Shown in pieces: positions 7,731 to 15,775 of a DNA stretch of 64,000 bases. Below the pieces are notes generated by a model, which was given only the letters and a program-made list of their open reading frames with translations, made no database searches and was not told where the DNA came from. A program made the position numbers and the translations under genes. The stretch covers positions 50,537 to 114,536 of the forward strand of contig JAILMZ010000147.1 of assembly GCA_024692105.1 (NCBI GenBank), read 5' to 3'. The stretch is from Saccharofermentans sp. (GTDB lineage: Bacteria > Bacillota_A > Clostridia > Saccharofermentanales > Saccharofermentanaceae). The number at the start of each line of letters is the position of its first letter. Within the stretch, counting starts at the first letter, position 1.

Positions 7731-10456
7731 TTCTTCTCCACATACAGTAATCCGAAAGTACCCGGACCGCAGTTTACGGAGACGGCAGGAGATGCCTGCT
7801 TGAAGTAGATCTCGTCGAACTCCATGTATTTCTCAACCTGTTCTCTGATCCAGTCCGTCTCGCGTTTGGTAAGACCGACGTAGGTGATGAAGAGGATGCT
7901 TTTATCGATCTTCGCCGCGTTGGAGAGAACGGAGTTGATATATGCCTTCCATGCACTTTCTCTCGTGCCGAAGTAAGTCATTCCGACACCCATGACGCCG
8001 TTCTTGAGTCTCAATACCGGACGGCCCATCAGTGACTTGACGAGGTTCGCGATTCCGTTTCCGACCTGACCTGCTCTGGCGAGGAAGTCGAGGTTATCAA
8101 CGATGAAACTCGTGTGTATCTTCTTCTTGTAGGTCTCGAGTTCCTTTACGATCTCCTCTGCAGAGAGACCTTCTTCGGCCATCTTGGCCGCGATGACCGC
8201 CATAAGACCCTGGCCGCTCGATACGTGTCCCGAATCGATGATGAACACATTGTCGAATGACTTGGAAGCCTCGAGCGAAGGCAGATATCCGCTGTGCTCG
8301 ATCTTGCTCGAGATCGAGATGTGGATGATGTTGTTTGCATATGTAAGCTGCTTGGCGAAGAACTCTTCGACCTCTCTTACGTCAGGACTCTGAGGGAGCA
8401 CGTTGTGCTTGGGGTTCTCCATGTACTTGAGTACGCCCAATGTCTCGATCTCCTTGCCGTCCTTGAACAGACCTTCGTCGGTGCGGACCTTATGCGGTAT
8501 GACCGCGATGCCGTATCTCTCGATGATCTCAGGCGAGAGGTCTGCAACGGACTCTGTCGTGATGACGATACTCTTACGTTTCTTGGAGCCGCTCATCCAG
8601 GAGATGGATTCCTGTGCGATCTCGCTCCTGTTGCCGGTGATCTTGACGATCTCCTTCGGCAGGTGGTTGAAAACCTCATTCTCAAGGGCATCGCCGCTTA
8701 CGGGCTTTGCCAGATAGCCGTCGAAATTCTCTCTCTCGTAAAGCGCCCTATTCTCCTCGTCCGCATTCGCGGTAAGGATGATGATCGCAGTCTCGCGGCA
8801 TCTTCCGCCGGTCTGATCCTTGATCTTTCTTCTGCACTCGATACCGTCCATCTCGGGCATCAGGTGATCCATGAAGATGAGGTTGTACTTGATGTTCAAC
8901 GTCTTGCGCAGGGCATCGGCACCGCTTGTCGCGGTATCGATGCGGATCTTGGTATCGCGCAGGAGTTTCTGGACGACCATGAGGTTGGCTTCGTTGTCAT
9001 CGACGACAAGGATCCTTGCCTCCGGTGCTTCGAACCTGGGGAGGTAATCCTTCTTATGTGCAGCCGTACCGGATTTCGCGAAATCATAATTGCCGACGGT
9101 GCCGTCTCTCTCGATACGCTGCGGTATCTCGATGATGAATGTCGAACCCTTTTTGTAGACACTGTTGACGGTGATCTTACCGCCCATGAGATCTACGAGC
9201 TGCTTTACGATGGACAGACCGAGGCCCGTGCCCTCGATGTGTTTCGTGGTCGTCTCGTCAACACGCTTGAATGCCGAGAACAGGTAGGGGATATCTTCTG
9301 ACTTGATGCCGATTCCCGTATCAGAGACCGTGTAGATCATGCTGCATGTCTTGTCCTCGTGTTTCTCACATGAGACGTTGAGCGAGACGGAGCCTTCCTT
9401 CGTATACTTGATCGCGTTGTTGATGACGTTGATGAGGACCTGCTTGATGCGGACTTCATCGCCTACGAGTTCCGCGGGAATGTCAGGGGATACGTCGACG
9501 TTGAAGTCGAGTTTCTTATCCTTTGCCCTGATCCATAGCATGCCGACGATATCAGAGAGCATGTCTCCGGTGCGGTAAGGTTCGATGAGAAGCTGCATGC
9601 TTCCCGACTGGAACTTACTCATGTCTAAGATGTCGTTGATGAGGTTGAGCAGGAGGTTGCCGGCAGCCTTGATGTTGACGGCATCTTCTACGACCTCGTC
9701 GCTGACGTCTTCTCTTAAGATCATCTCGTTAAGACCGATGATCGTGTTGATCGGCGTCCTGATCTCGTGGCTCATGTTGGAGAAGAAACTGTTCTGCGAC
9801 TTATTCAGCATGTAGATCTCTTTACGCTGTTTCTCTGCCGTTACGAGCTGAACGTTAAGCCTGAACTTCGTATAGCTCATGATGATTCCCATTACGAGTT
9901 GGAACACGGAGAAGATCATGAAGTTGGCCATTAAGTTTATTTCTATCGATCCTACGGATACTGCATAATACAGAAATACGATTACCGATACGTTGGACAG
10001 ACAGGCTGTCATAAAGTACACCAGAGGATTGAAGTAAACGCACAGAGGAACGACAAGTGCGACCGTCATGAAGAGTGTGGTATCGACTGTGCCTCTGACC
10101 ATATAGTTTACGATCATGAGCGCAATGACCCAGATGTACAGTGACACGCCCATTATGTGATTGAGCACAAAGATGATCATATATCTTTCCGCATAATCCT
10201 TCATTGCACGGTGAGCACCAATGATCCATGCGGAAGCAATTGCTATGACCCAGATGTAGCATATCTGATGGTACAGCACCGTCTCTCCGCCGAAGTAGGG
10301 AGGATAAGCAAAGGTCAGTACAAGGAACGTGATTGCCGCGATGAGCGTGATGATCATCGTAACATATGTCGGGCCGACAGATTCGTAGTATGCGGACTTT
10401 ACCGCTTCCGGGTCCTTGGATGAAGGCCTGAAGATATAACTGAACATCTCTTTCAT
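7727..10456 (-). CDS. Hybrid histidine kinase-receiver protein with C-terminal DegV domain
   Basis: 909 aa. Residues 30-195 hold about six membrane helices. HisKA has phospho-acceptor His230 in NMSHEIRTPINTII. The HATPase_c N box is NVINNAIKYT (344-352), with G boxes DTGIGI and GTGLGLSIV. A receiver domain spans about 480-600 with Asp530 in LIFMDHLMPEMDG and Lys584. From about 628 to the end comes a complete DegV (EDD-fold, fatty-acid-binding) domain: SIVITTESVADLSPE, the hydroxyl-binding ISISSKIEHSGY, and FLARAGQVGNG near its end. DegV proteins normally stand alone and deliver fatty acids to FakA kinase. Fusion to a sensor kinase suggests a lipid-sensing output or input module. The start overlaps the next kinase's stop by 4 bases. 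Confidence 0.9.
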   Translation of the reverse strand: MKEMFSYIFRPSSKDPEAVKSAYYESVGPTYVTMIITLIAAITFLVLTFAYPPYFGGETVLYHQICYIWVIAIASAWIIGAHRAMKDYAERYMIIFVLNHIMGVSLYIWVIALMIVNYMVRGTVDTTLFMTVALVVPLCVYFNPLVYFMTACLSNVSVIVFLYYAVSVGSIEINLMANFMIFSVFQLVMGIIMSYTKFRLNVQLVTAEKQRKEIYMLNKSQNSFFSNMSHEIRTPINTIIGLNEMILREDVSDEVVEDAVNIKAAGNLLLNLINDILDMSKFQSGSMQLLIEPYRTGDMLSDIVGMLWIRAKDKKLDFNVDVSPDIPAELVGDEVRIKQVLINVINNAIKYTKEGSVSLNVSCEKHEDKTCSMIYTVSDTGIGIKSEDIPYLFSAFKRVDETTTKHIEGTGLGLSIVKQLVDLMGGKITVNSVYKKGSTFIIEIPQRIERDGTVGNYDFAKSGTAAHKKDYLPRFEAPEARILVVDDNEANLMVVQKLLRDTKIRIDTATSGADALRKTLNIKYNLIFMDHLMPEMDGIECRRKIKDQTGGRCRETAIIILTANADEENRALYERENFDGYLAKPVSGDALENEVFNHLPKEIVKITGNRSEIAQESISWMSGSKKRKSIVITTESVADLSPEIIERYGIAVIPHKVRTDEGLFKDGKEIETLGVLKYMENPKHNVLPQSPDVREVEEFFAKQLTYANNIIHISISSKIEHSGYLPSLEASKSFDNVFIIDSGHVSSGQGLMAVIAAKMAEEGLSAEEIVKELETYKKKIHTSFIVDNLDFLARAGQVGNGIANLVKSLMGRPVLRLKNGVMGVGMTYFGTRESAWKAYINSVLSNAAKIDKSILFITYVGLTKRETDWIREQVEKYMEFDEIYFKQASPAVSVNCGPGTFGLLYVEKK

Positions 10457-13008
10457 GCCTGATCACCTCCTTCGCTCTCCGGTGCAAATTCAAGGACATC
10501 GTCATCGCCCTCGCTATCCTCCGTCAAGAGCAGTTCTCTAATGTTTGCCGTGATACGGCCGTAATCCCTGATCATCTGTTCGTGATTATCAAGGATGTAG
10601 TTTTCTTCGTTGTTCTTGGCTGCCATCTCGAGCGACTTTGCCTTCTCCGACAGATCGTAAATGCCGATCATCTTTGACGTGCTCTTGAGGGCGTGAACGA
10701 GTATCTCGTAGTTGTGCCAGTCGCGTGAAGTGTAATGCTTCTTCATCGCGGCAATCTTGTCTGCAGATTCCGTCGCAAACTGTATCAAGAGCGACTTGTA
10801 GAAATCCTTGTCGCCTACGCAGTACTTGAGACCGCCTTCCGTATCTATGCCGCTCTTCTTCAGTTCGGCAATAAAGTCTTTCCCGGGAGTGAGTTCGGGA
10901 GCAGGAACAGGCTCTTCTGCGACGGGTTCTTCCTGAACGGATGCTTCGTTGCCGTTCGCGTCGACAAAGGATATCGCCGACTTGGGCAGTACCTGCTTCA
11001 AGACGCGCTCAAGTTCTTCTATCTCGACAGGCTTGCTTACGAACCCGTCGAAACCTTCAGACAGGAACATCTGCTTGGCGGAACTCATGGCATTTGCGGT
11101 AAGTGCGACTATCGGGATGGAACCGTTCAATCCGGCTACGTCTGTTCTTATGCGCTTCATTGCTTCGACACCGTCCATGCCGCTCATCATGTGGTCCATG
11201 AAGATGATGTCGAATACTTTCTCGCGGCAGATGTCTATTGATTCCTGGCCGGACATCGCGGTATAGACCTTCATGCCGTATCTGCCGAAGATGCTCCTTC
11301 CGACAACGAGGTTCATCGATTCATCGTCAACGATGAGAGCCCTTACGCCGTCGCAGCGAAGCTTCTTGACGCTCTCTTCCTTGCTTCCTACGGAAGAGTT
11401 CAGGATTGATACGACAGGGAAGCAGTAGAACGGCTTCTCGAGCACCTTGACGTGTGTGTTCTTGGGAAGGATCATGCCTTCGTTTGCGACGACGGCAACG
11501 ACCATCTCCTTGGCAAGTTCTTCAATGAGGTCAACGTTATCGTTGTATTCTTCCTCTGCGATGAACAGATGCGTCAGATGTACGCTGCTGCGCAGGAGTT
11601 TCAGGTTCTCTGCATTGTTAACGCGGTGCATCTGGATGCCTAGGCCCTTAACGATATTAAGTACCATGGAGTTGTAGTAGTCTCGTACAGCAGGATGGTC
11701 GTACTTCTCGAAATGCAGGAACGCACCGAGACAGAGTTTTTCGGGCGCTGCAACAGACATGCAGCTCAAAGGATCCACGACCTTCTGAGGGATACTTACA
11801 TTTACTGTCGTGCCGACGTCGGGTTTGCTCTCGATCGTCATGAAGCCGCCAAGAAGCGCGACGAATCCTGATGCGATCGCAAGACCGAGACCTAAGCCGC
11901 TGCCCTGGCGTGTACGGCTGGAATCTGCCTGGTAGAAACTGTCATAGACCTTCTCGAGTTCATAGTCGGTCATACCCTTGCCGGTGTCGGTGACCTCGAT
12001 GCAGAGATTGACTCCGTAGTCGTGCGGTTCTGTCGTGATCCTCACATAGACACCGCCTGCCTGAGTGTATTTAAGTCCGTTGGTGATAAGTGCTCTTAAG
12101 ATCTTCTTTATCTTGGCAACGTCGGAATTCATGACTGCCGGGATCGAAGGATCGACATCTATGATCAGCTCGACGTTCTTGGACTTATAGTGCTTAAGAT
12201 CGGTAACGAGATCGTGGAGCACGGAAGAGAGCATGTAGTCTTCGTTGTTGCAGACTGCTTTCTTACGGTCGATCTCGGAGTAGTCTAAGATATCGCTGAT
12301 CTGTTCTGCCACCTTGCGTCCGGAATCCCTTACCGCGATGAGATCGCCTTCGACCTCACGGTTCCTGGACTTGTCGATGCAAAGACTCGTAAGTCCGATG
12401 ATGGCATTGACAGGCGTTCTGAGCTCATGGGATACATTGGCGAGGAAGTCGTTGAGATGCTCTGTTGCTTCAGTAAGCTGCTCGACTTCTTCCTTGGACT
12501 TTCCGAGGACCTGCAGCCACTTGTCGATGATGACCTTGGCAAACCTTCCGATGAAGAAGATCATGACGACATGAAGAACGCAGCGTGAGATAACGAGAAC
12601 ATCGAATGTCTCGCCGTTTATGATCATGGTCACGATCTCATATGCCATGGTTATGTAGTATGTGAACTGGCAGAGCGTGATAAGGTGTTTCCTGCCGGTC
12701 AGAGTGTGGATCATTATGATCGCAGCCATTACGAGGGCAAGATCGAATGTGCTGGTGTTATGGATACCGTAGAAGAAGAAACATCCCATCATGAGGATCG
12801 CATACAGCCACAGACGGACCTGCGGGGGAGTGTTATGACTTATGTGGAGTACCCATGCCGCGATGATGCCGAGCACGATTATAAGCAGCGGCCAGATCTC
12901 CCAGCCGAGCAGGAGTGATTCTACTATCAGTATCGTCGCGAAGATGGTATAGCTTACAAGGATCGTCAGGTGTGAAGTCTGGAACAGGTCTTTATCGTTG
13001 GTACTCAT
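10453..13008 (-). CDS. Hybrid sensor histidine kinase with receiver and HPt domains
   Basis: 851 aa. Five to six membrane helices (about 15-160) without a large extracellular domain, then HisKA with His194 in ANVSHELRTPVNAIIG. HATPase_c has ITNGLKYT, DTGKGM and GSGLGLGLAI. A degenerate receiver-like region covers about 420-540. A good receiver follows (ALIVDDESMN, phospho-acceptor in IIFMDHMMSGMDG), then an HPt domain near the C-terminus with His in VHALKSTSKMIG. This is a full phosphorelay in one chain (BarA/EvgS-like order). It is co-transcribed with the DegV-kinase (4-base overlap) and lies 4 bases after the REC-GGDEF-REC gene. Its partner regulator may be that protein. Confidence 0.9.
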   Translation of the reverse strand: MSTNDKDLFQTSHLTILVSYTIFATILIVESLLLGWEIWPLLIIVLGIIAAWVLHISHNTPPQVRLWLYAILMMGCFFFYGIHNTSTFDLALVMAAIIMIHTLTGRKHLITLCQFTYYITMAYEIVTMIINGETFDVLVISRCVLHVVMIFFIGRFAKVIIDKWLQVLGKSKEEVEQLTEATEHLNDFLANVSHELRTPVNAIIGLTSLCIDKSRNREVEGDLIAVRDSGRKVAEQISDILDYSEIDRKKAVCNNEDYMLSSVLHDLVTDLKHYKSKNVELIIDVDPSIPAVMNSDVAKIKKILRALITNGLKYTQAGGVYVRITTEPHDYGVNLCIEVTDTGKGMTDYELEKVYDSFYQADSSRTRQGSGLGLGLAIASGFVALLGGFMTIESKPDVGTTVNVSIPQKVVDPLSCMSVAAPEKLCLGAFLHFEKYDHPAVRDYYNSMVLNIVKGLGIQMHRVNNAENLKLLRSSVHLTHLFIAEEEYNDNVDLIEELAKEMVVAVVANEGMILPKNTHVKVLEKPFYCFPVVSILNSSVGSKEESVKKLRCDGVRALIVDDESMNLVVGRSIFGRYGMKVYTAMSGQESIDICREKVFDIIFMDHMMSGMDGVEAMKRIRTDVAGLNGSIPIVALTANAMSSAKQMFLSEGFDGFVSKPVEIEELERVLKQVLPKSAISFVDANGNEASVQEEPVAEEPVPAPELTPGKDFIAELKKSGIDTEGGLKYCVGDKDFYKSLLIQFATESADKIAAMKKHYTSRDWHNYEILVHALKSTSKMIGIYDLSEKAKSLEMAAKNNEENYILDNHEQMIRDYGRITANIRELLLTEDSEGDDDVLEFAPESEGGDQA

Positions 13009-13012
13009 AAAG

Positions 13013-14806
13013 TCACCCTCTCATCTGTAATTCTCTTTTCTTCTCTTCGATCTCGTCGTACAGGCTCTTCTGCAGAGTAACGAGTTCGATCAGGTTGTTT
13101 ACGCGCATAAGCAGCACTTCGGGTACGAACGGCTTTCTTATGAAATCCATCGCGCCGAGAGACAAGCCTTCTTTCTCCGCGCCTTCGCTCTCGTCTGCGG
13201 TGAGGAAAACAACGGGGATGTTCGCAGCTGCCGTCTCAAGGGAGTGCAGCTTCTTTATCGTCTCATAGCCGTTCATCTCAGGCATCTTCACGTCGAGCAG
13301 GATCAGGTTGGGCAGGTTCTTCTCGGTCTCGAGATACTCGATCAATGCAGAACCCGACTTAAGTGCGGTAACGTGAAGTCCGCCCGAACTCAAGATCTTG
13401 CCTGCGACTTGCAGATTGATGACATCGTCATCCACGACGACGACTCTTCTCGGTTCTCCGACATGTGCGATCTCCTGCTTGCTTCCGATAAACTCGGTCT
13501 CGTGTGTGATGATGAGTTCTTCCGAATTCTTGTTGTGCCAGTTGTTGATGAGGTTGGATACGACCTTCTCGATGGAGTCTGCCCTGATATCCGTCAGGAA
13601 TACGAAATACTGGTTCTTGTGATTCCTCATGAAGATGTCCGACTTGCGCAGGGAACTCCTTATGTGGTTGCCGAAGTCGTCGACATTGTCGTAGAACGCC
13701 GTATCGGCTTTGCCGTTTGCCGGCGCAAGAGTGAAGAGCACCTTGCATGCATTGATGTGGTGCCTGAGGATATATCTCATTACATAGCGGTAGACAGGGG
13801 AGAACGATTCCTTGTCGAGCTGCAGCGCGACGTCCTGGATGGAACGCTCGCCTAAGATCTCTGAGAGGGCGTGGATATCGGGTACCCCGGAGCCTTCCTC
13901 TTCGTCCACTTCATCGTCATAGAGTCCGTAGCCGTGCTTACCGTTCTTCTTAACGGTATAGAGAGTCTTATCTGCAAGCTTGAGCAGGGAGGTATAGTCG
14001 TTGCCGTATCTGGGCACGAAGATGCCGCCTATTGAAGCTCCGAGCGGAATGCTCATGTCTTCGCCCATCAGCTGCTTTGCGCTTGCGGTAATATCTTCGT
14101 TGATCCTTGCAGCGATGTCTGCGACCTGTTCTTCGGTGGACACTCCCACTGCAAAAGACGTAAACTCATCGCCGCCGATCCTTCCGCACTTGCTTCCGGA
14201 AGGTATGTTCTTCTGTATTATCTCAGCGCAGGAGATGAGGACCTTGTCGCCCATCTCGTGGCCGTATATATCGTTTACGAGCTTGAATGAATCGAGGTCG
14301 ATCATCATGAGGCAGCCTGATGTCTGAGAACACATCTTTGACAGCTCGACACCCGTTGCAGCTTTGTTCAGGAAGCCCGTGAGCTTGTCTATCGTCGCCT
14401 CGCTCTTGAGGTCGTGCATCTCCTGGGAGTTCGACATTATGTTGCCGATCCTTCGGAGGAGGACATCCGGGTTAAAAGGCTTTCTTATGAAGTCTGATAC
14501 GCCCACCTCGAAACCTCTCGTCTCCGTATCGACGTCTTCGTCTGCGGTAAGGAAGATTACGGGGGTCTTCATCAGCCCCTTTTGCTGCTCTATCTGTCTT
14601 AACTTGCCGAGAGTCTCAAATCCGTCCATGCCAGGCATCTTGATGTCGAGCAGGACTAAGTCGGGAACCCCGTTGTCATTAACATAATCGAGAAAAGCGC
14701 TGCCTGACTTAAGGGCGGTAACGCGCATGTTGTTCTTGCTAAGGATATGACCTGCCATCTTCAGATTGGCAGTGTCGTCATCTACGACGATTATCCACTT
14801 TGCCAT
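13013..14806 (-). CDS. REC-GGDEF-REC response regulator (putative diguanylate cyclase)
   Basis: 597 aa from ATG 14806. GTG 14815 lies inside the GAGGGGTG ribosome binding site, so the ATG is preferred. The N-terminal receiver has Asp54 in LVLLDIKMPGMDG. The GGDEF domain has an intact GRIGGDEF at about 209-215 and no RxxD inhibitory site just before it. A 150-aa middle region (about 310-430) looks like a second degenerate domain. The C-terminal receiver carries the phospho-acceptor in LILLDVKMPEMNG and RKPFVPEVLL. Predicted role: cyclic di-GMP synthesis controlled by two phospho-inputs, probably from the two kinases encoded downstream. First gene of the leftward operon. Confidence 0.85.
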   Translation of the reverse strand: MAKWIIVVDDDTANLKMAGHILSKNNMRVTALKSGSAFLDYVNDNGVPDLVLLDIKMPGMDGFETLGKLRQIEQQKGLMKTPVIFLTADEDVDTETRGFEVGVSDFIRKPFNPDVLLRRIGNIMSNSQEMHDLKSEATIDKLTGFLNKAATGVELSKMCSQTSGCLMMIDLDSFKLVNDIYGHEMGDKVLISCAEIIQKNIPSGSKCGRIGGDEFTSFAVGVSTEEQVADIAARINEDITASAKQLMGEDMSIPLGASIGGIFVPRYGNDYTSLLKLADKTLYTVKKNGKHGYGLYDDEVDEEEGSGVPDIHALSEILGERSIQDVALQLDKESFSPVYRYVMRYILRHHINACKVLFTLAPANGKADTAFYDNVDDFGNHIRSSLRKSDIFMRNHKNQYFVFLTDIRADSIEKVVSNLINNWHNKNSEELIITHETEFIGSKQEIAHVGEPRRVVVVDDDVINLQVAGKILSSGGLHVTALKSGSALIEYLETEKNLPNLILLDVKMPEMNGYETIKKLHSLETAAANIPVVFLTADESEGAEKEGLSLGAMDFIRKPFVPEVLLMRVNNLIELVTLQKSLYDEIEEKKRELQMRG

Positions 14807-14839
14807 ATAGTTCACCCCTCAAACTGTGAAAGCACACGT

Positions 14840-14855
14840 GTTATCTGATGATAAC
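14840..14855. promoter_or_regulatory. Palindrome GTTATC-TGAT-GATAAC
   Basis: A perfect 6-4-6 inverted repeat in the divergent region between the REC-GGDEF gene and the ABC exporter. It has the same geometry as the GTTAGC-N4-GCTAAC operators but a different half-site. It may be an operator for the signalling operon. No matching copy was noticed elsewhere. Confidence 0.35.
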
Positions 14856-14994
14856 ATACGCGCGTGTATAAATATAAGAGCGAGTTGCTCTTGTCACGAT
14901 AATGTATTCTTTTTCCTGTCATTCAACGCATTCTTTCAAATAACGGATGTAATAAAAGCGGGCTTTTTGTGATTTATGCACAATCACTCATATG

Positions 14995-15023
14995 TTTACA
15001 GTTAGGCAACGCTAACTTAAAAT
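14995..15023 (+). promoter_or_regulatory. Promoter with operator in the spacer (site A)
   Basis: -35 TTTACA at 14995-15000 and -10 TAAAAT at 15018-15023 are 17 bases apart. The spacer is occupied by the palindrome GTTAGG-CAAC-GCTAAC (15001-15016, 11 of 12 half-site positions match). A repressor bound there would block RNA polymerase. It drives the FtsX-type exporter genes from 15061. Confidence 0.8.
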
Positions 15024-15060
15024 GACATATGAACAGATATTCATATATAGAGGTGGGAAA

Positions 15061-15774
15061 ATGTCAGAAGAAACGTTTTTGGTAGTAAAGGACCTTCACA
15101 AGTCATACGGCGAGGGAGGCTCATATGCACAGGTCCTTAAAGGTGTGAACATCAAGGTCTTTAAGGGCGAGATGTGCGTTATCCAGGGAACATCCGGATC
15201 AGGCAAGTCTACGTTGCTCAACTGCATCGGAGGACTTGACGAAATAGACTCCGGAAGCGTCGGTGTTGCCGGAACTCTTGTAGAGGGACTTAAAGGCGAG
15301 AAACTCTCCGATTACAGAAGAGACAATCTCGGCTTCATCTTCCAGTTCTATAACCTGGTTCCGAACCTCACGGTAAGGGAGAACATCCAGGTGTGCGAGT
15401 ACCTGAGCAAAGATCCGCTGAAGATCGATGAACTCATCGGTGTACTCGGTCTTACAGAACATCAGCACAAGTTCCCGTCGCAATTGTCGGGCGGACAGCA
15501 GCAGCGCTGCGCAATCGCAAGGGCTCTCGTAAAGAATCCGAAGGTGTTGCTCTGCGACGAGCCCACAGGTGCGCTCGACTCAAAGACATCAAGAGACATC
15601 CTTGTGCTGCTCGAGAAGATCAATGAACAGTACGGCACGACGATGCTCATAGTAACGCACAACAACTCTATCAAGTACATGGTAGACCATGTCATCTATC
15701 TTAAGGACGGCGAGGTATACAAAGACTACTACAACGAAGAGAAGACACCTGCCGCTGAGCTGGAGGATCTCTGA
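15061..15774 (+). CDS. ABC transporter ATP-binding protein (MacB/LolD/FtsE type)
   Basis: 237 aa. Walker A GTSGSGKST, Q-loop FIFQFYNL, signature LSGGQQQRC, Walker B VLLCDEPTGALD and H-loop VTHN are all intact. The GALDSKTS sequence after Walker B is typical of the FtsX-permease partner class. AGGTGGG precedes ATG 15061; an earlier in-frame ATG at 15022 lies too close to the promoter. The permease gene starts 1 base after the stop. Controlled by site A. Confidence 0.95.
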   Translation: MSEETFLVVKDLHKSYGEGGSYAQVLKGVNIKVFKGEMCVIQGTSGSGKSTLLNCIGGLDEIDSGSVGVAGTLVEGLKGEKLSDYRRDNLGFIFQFYNLVPNLTVRENIQVCEYLSKDPLKIDELIGVLGLTEHQHKFPSQLSGGQQQRCAIARALVKNPKVLLCDEPTGALDSKTSRDILVLLEKINEQYGTTMLIVTHNNSIKYMVDHVIYLKDGEVYKDYYNEEKTPAAELEDL

Positions 15775-15775
15775 T

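Noticed and set aside
8294..9301. Rightward 335-aa open frame
   Set aside because: Antisense shadow of the histidine kinase-DegV gene caused by its codon bias; the opposite strand encodes clear catalytic motifs.
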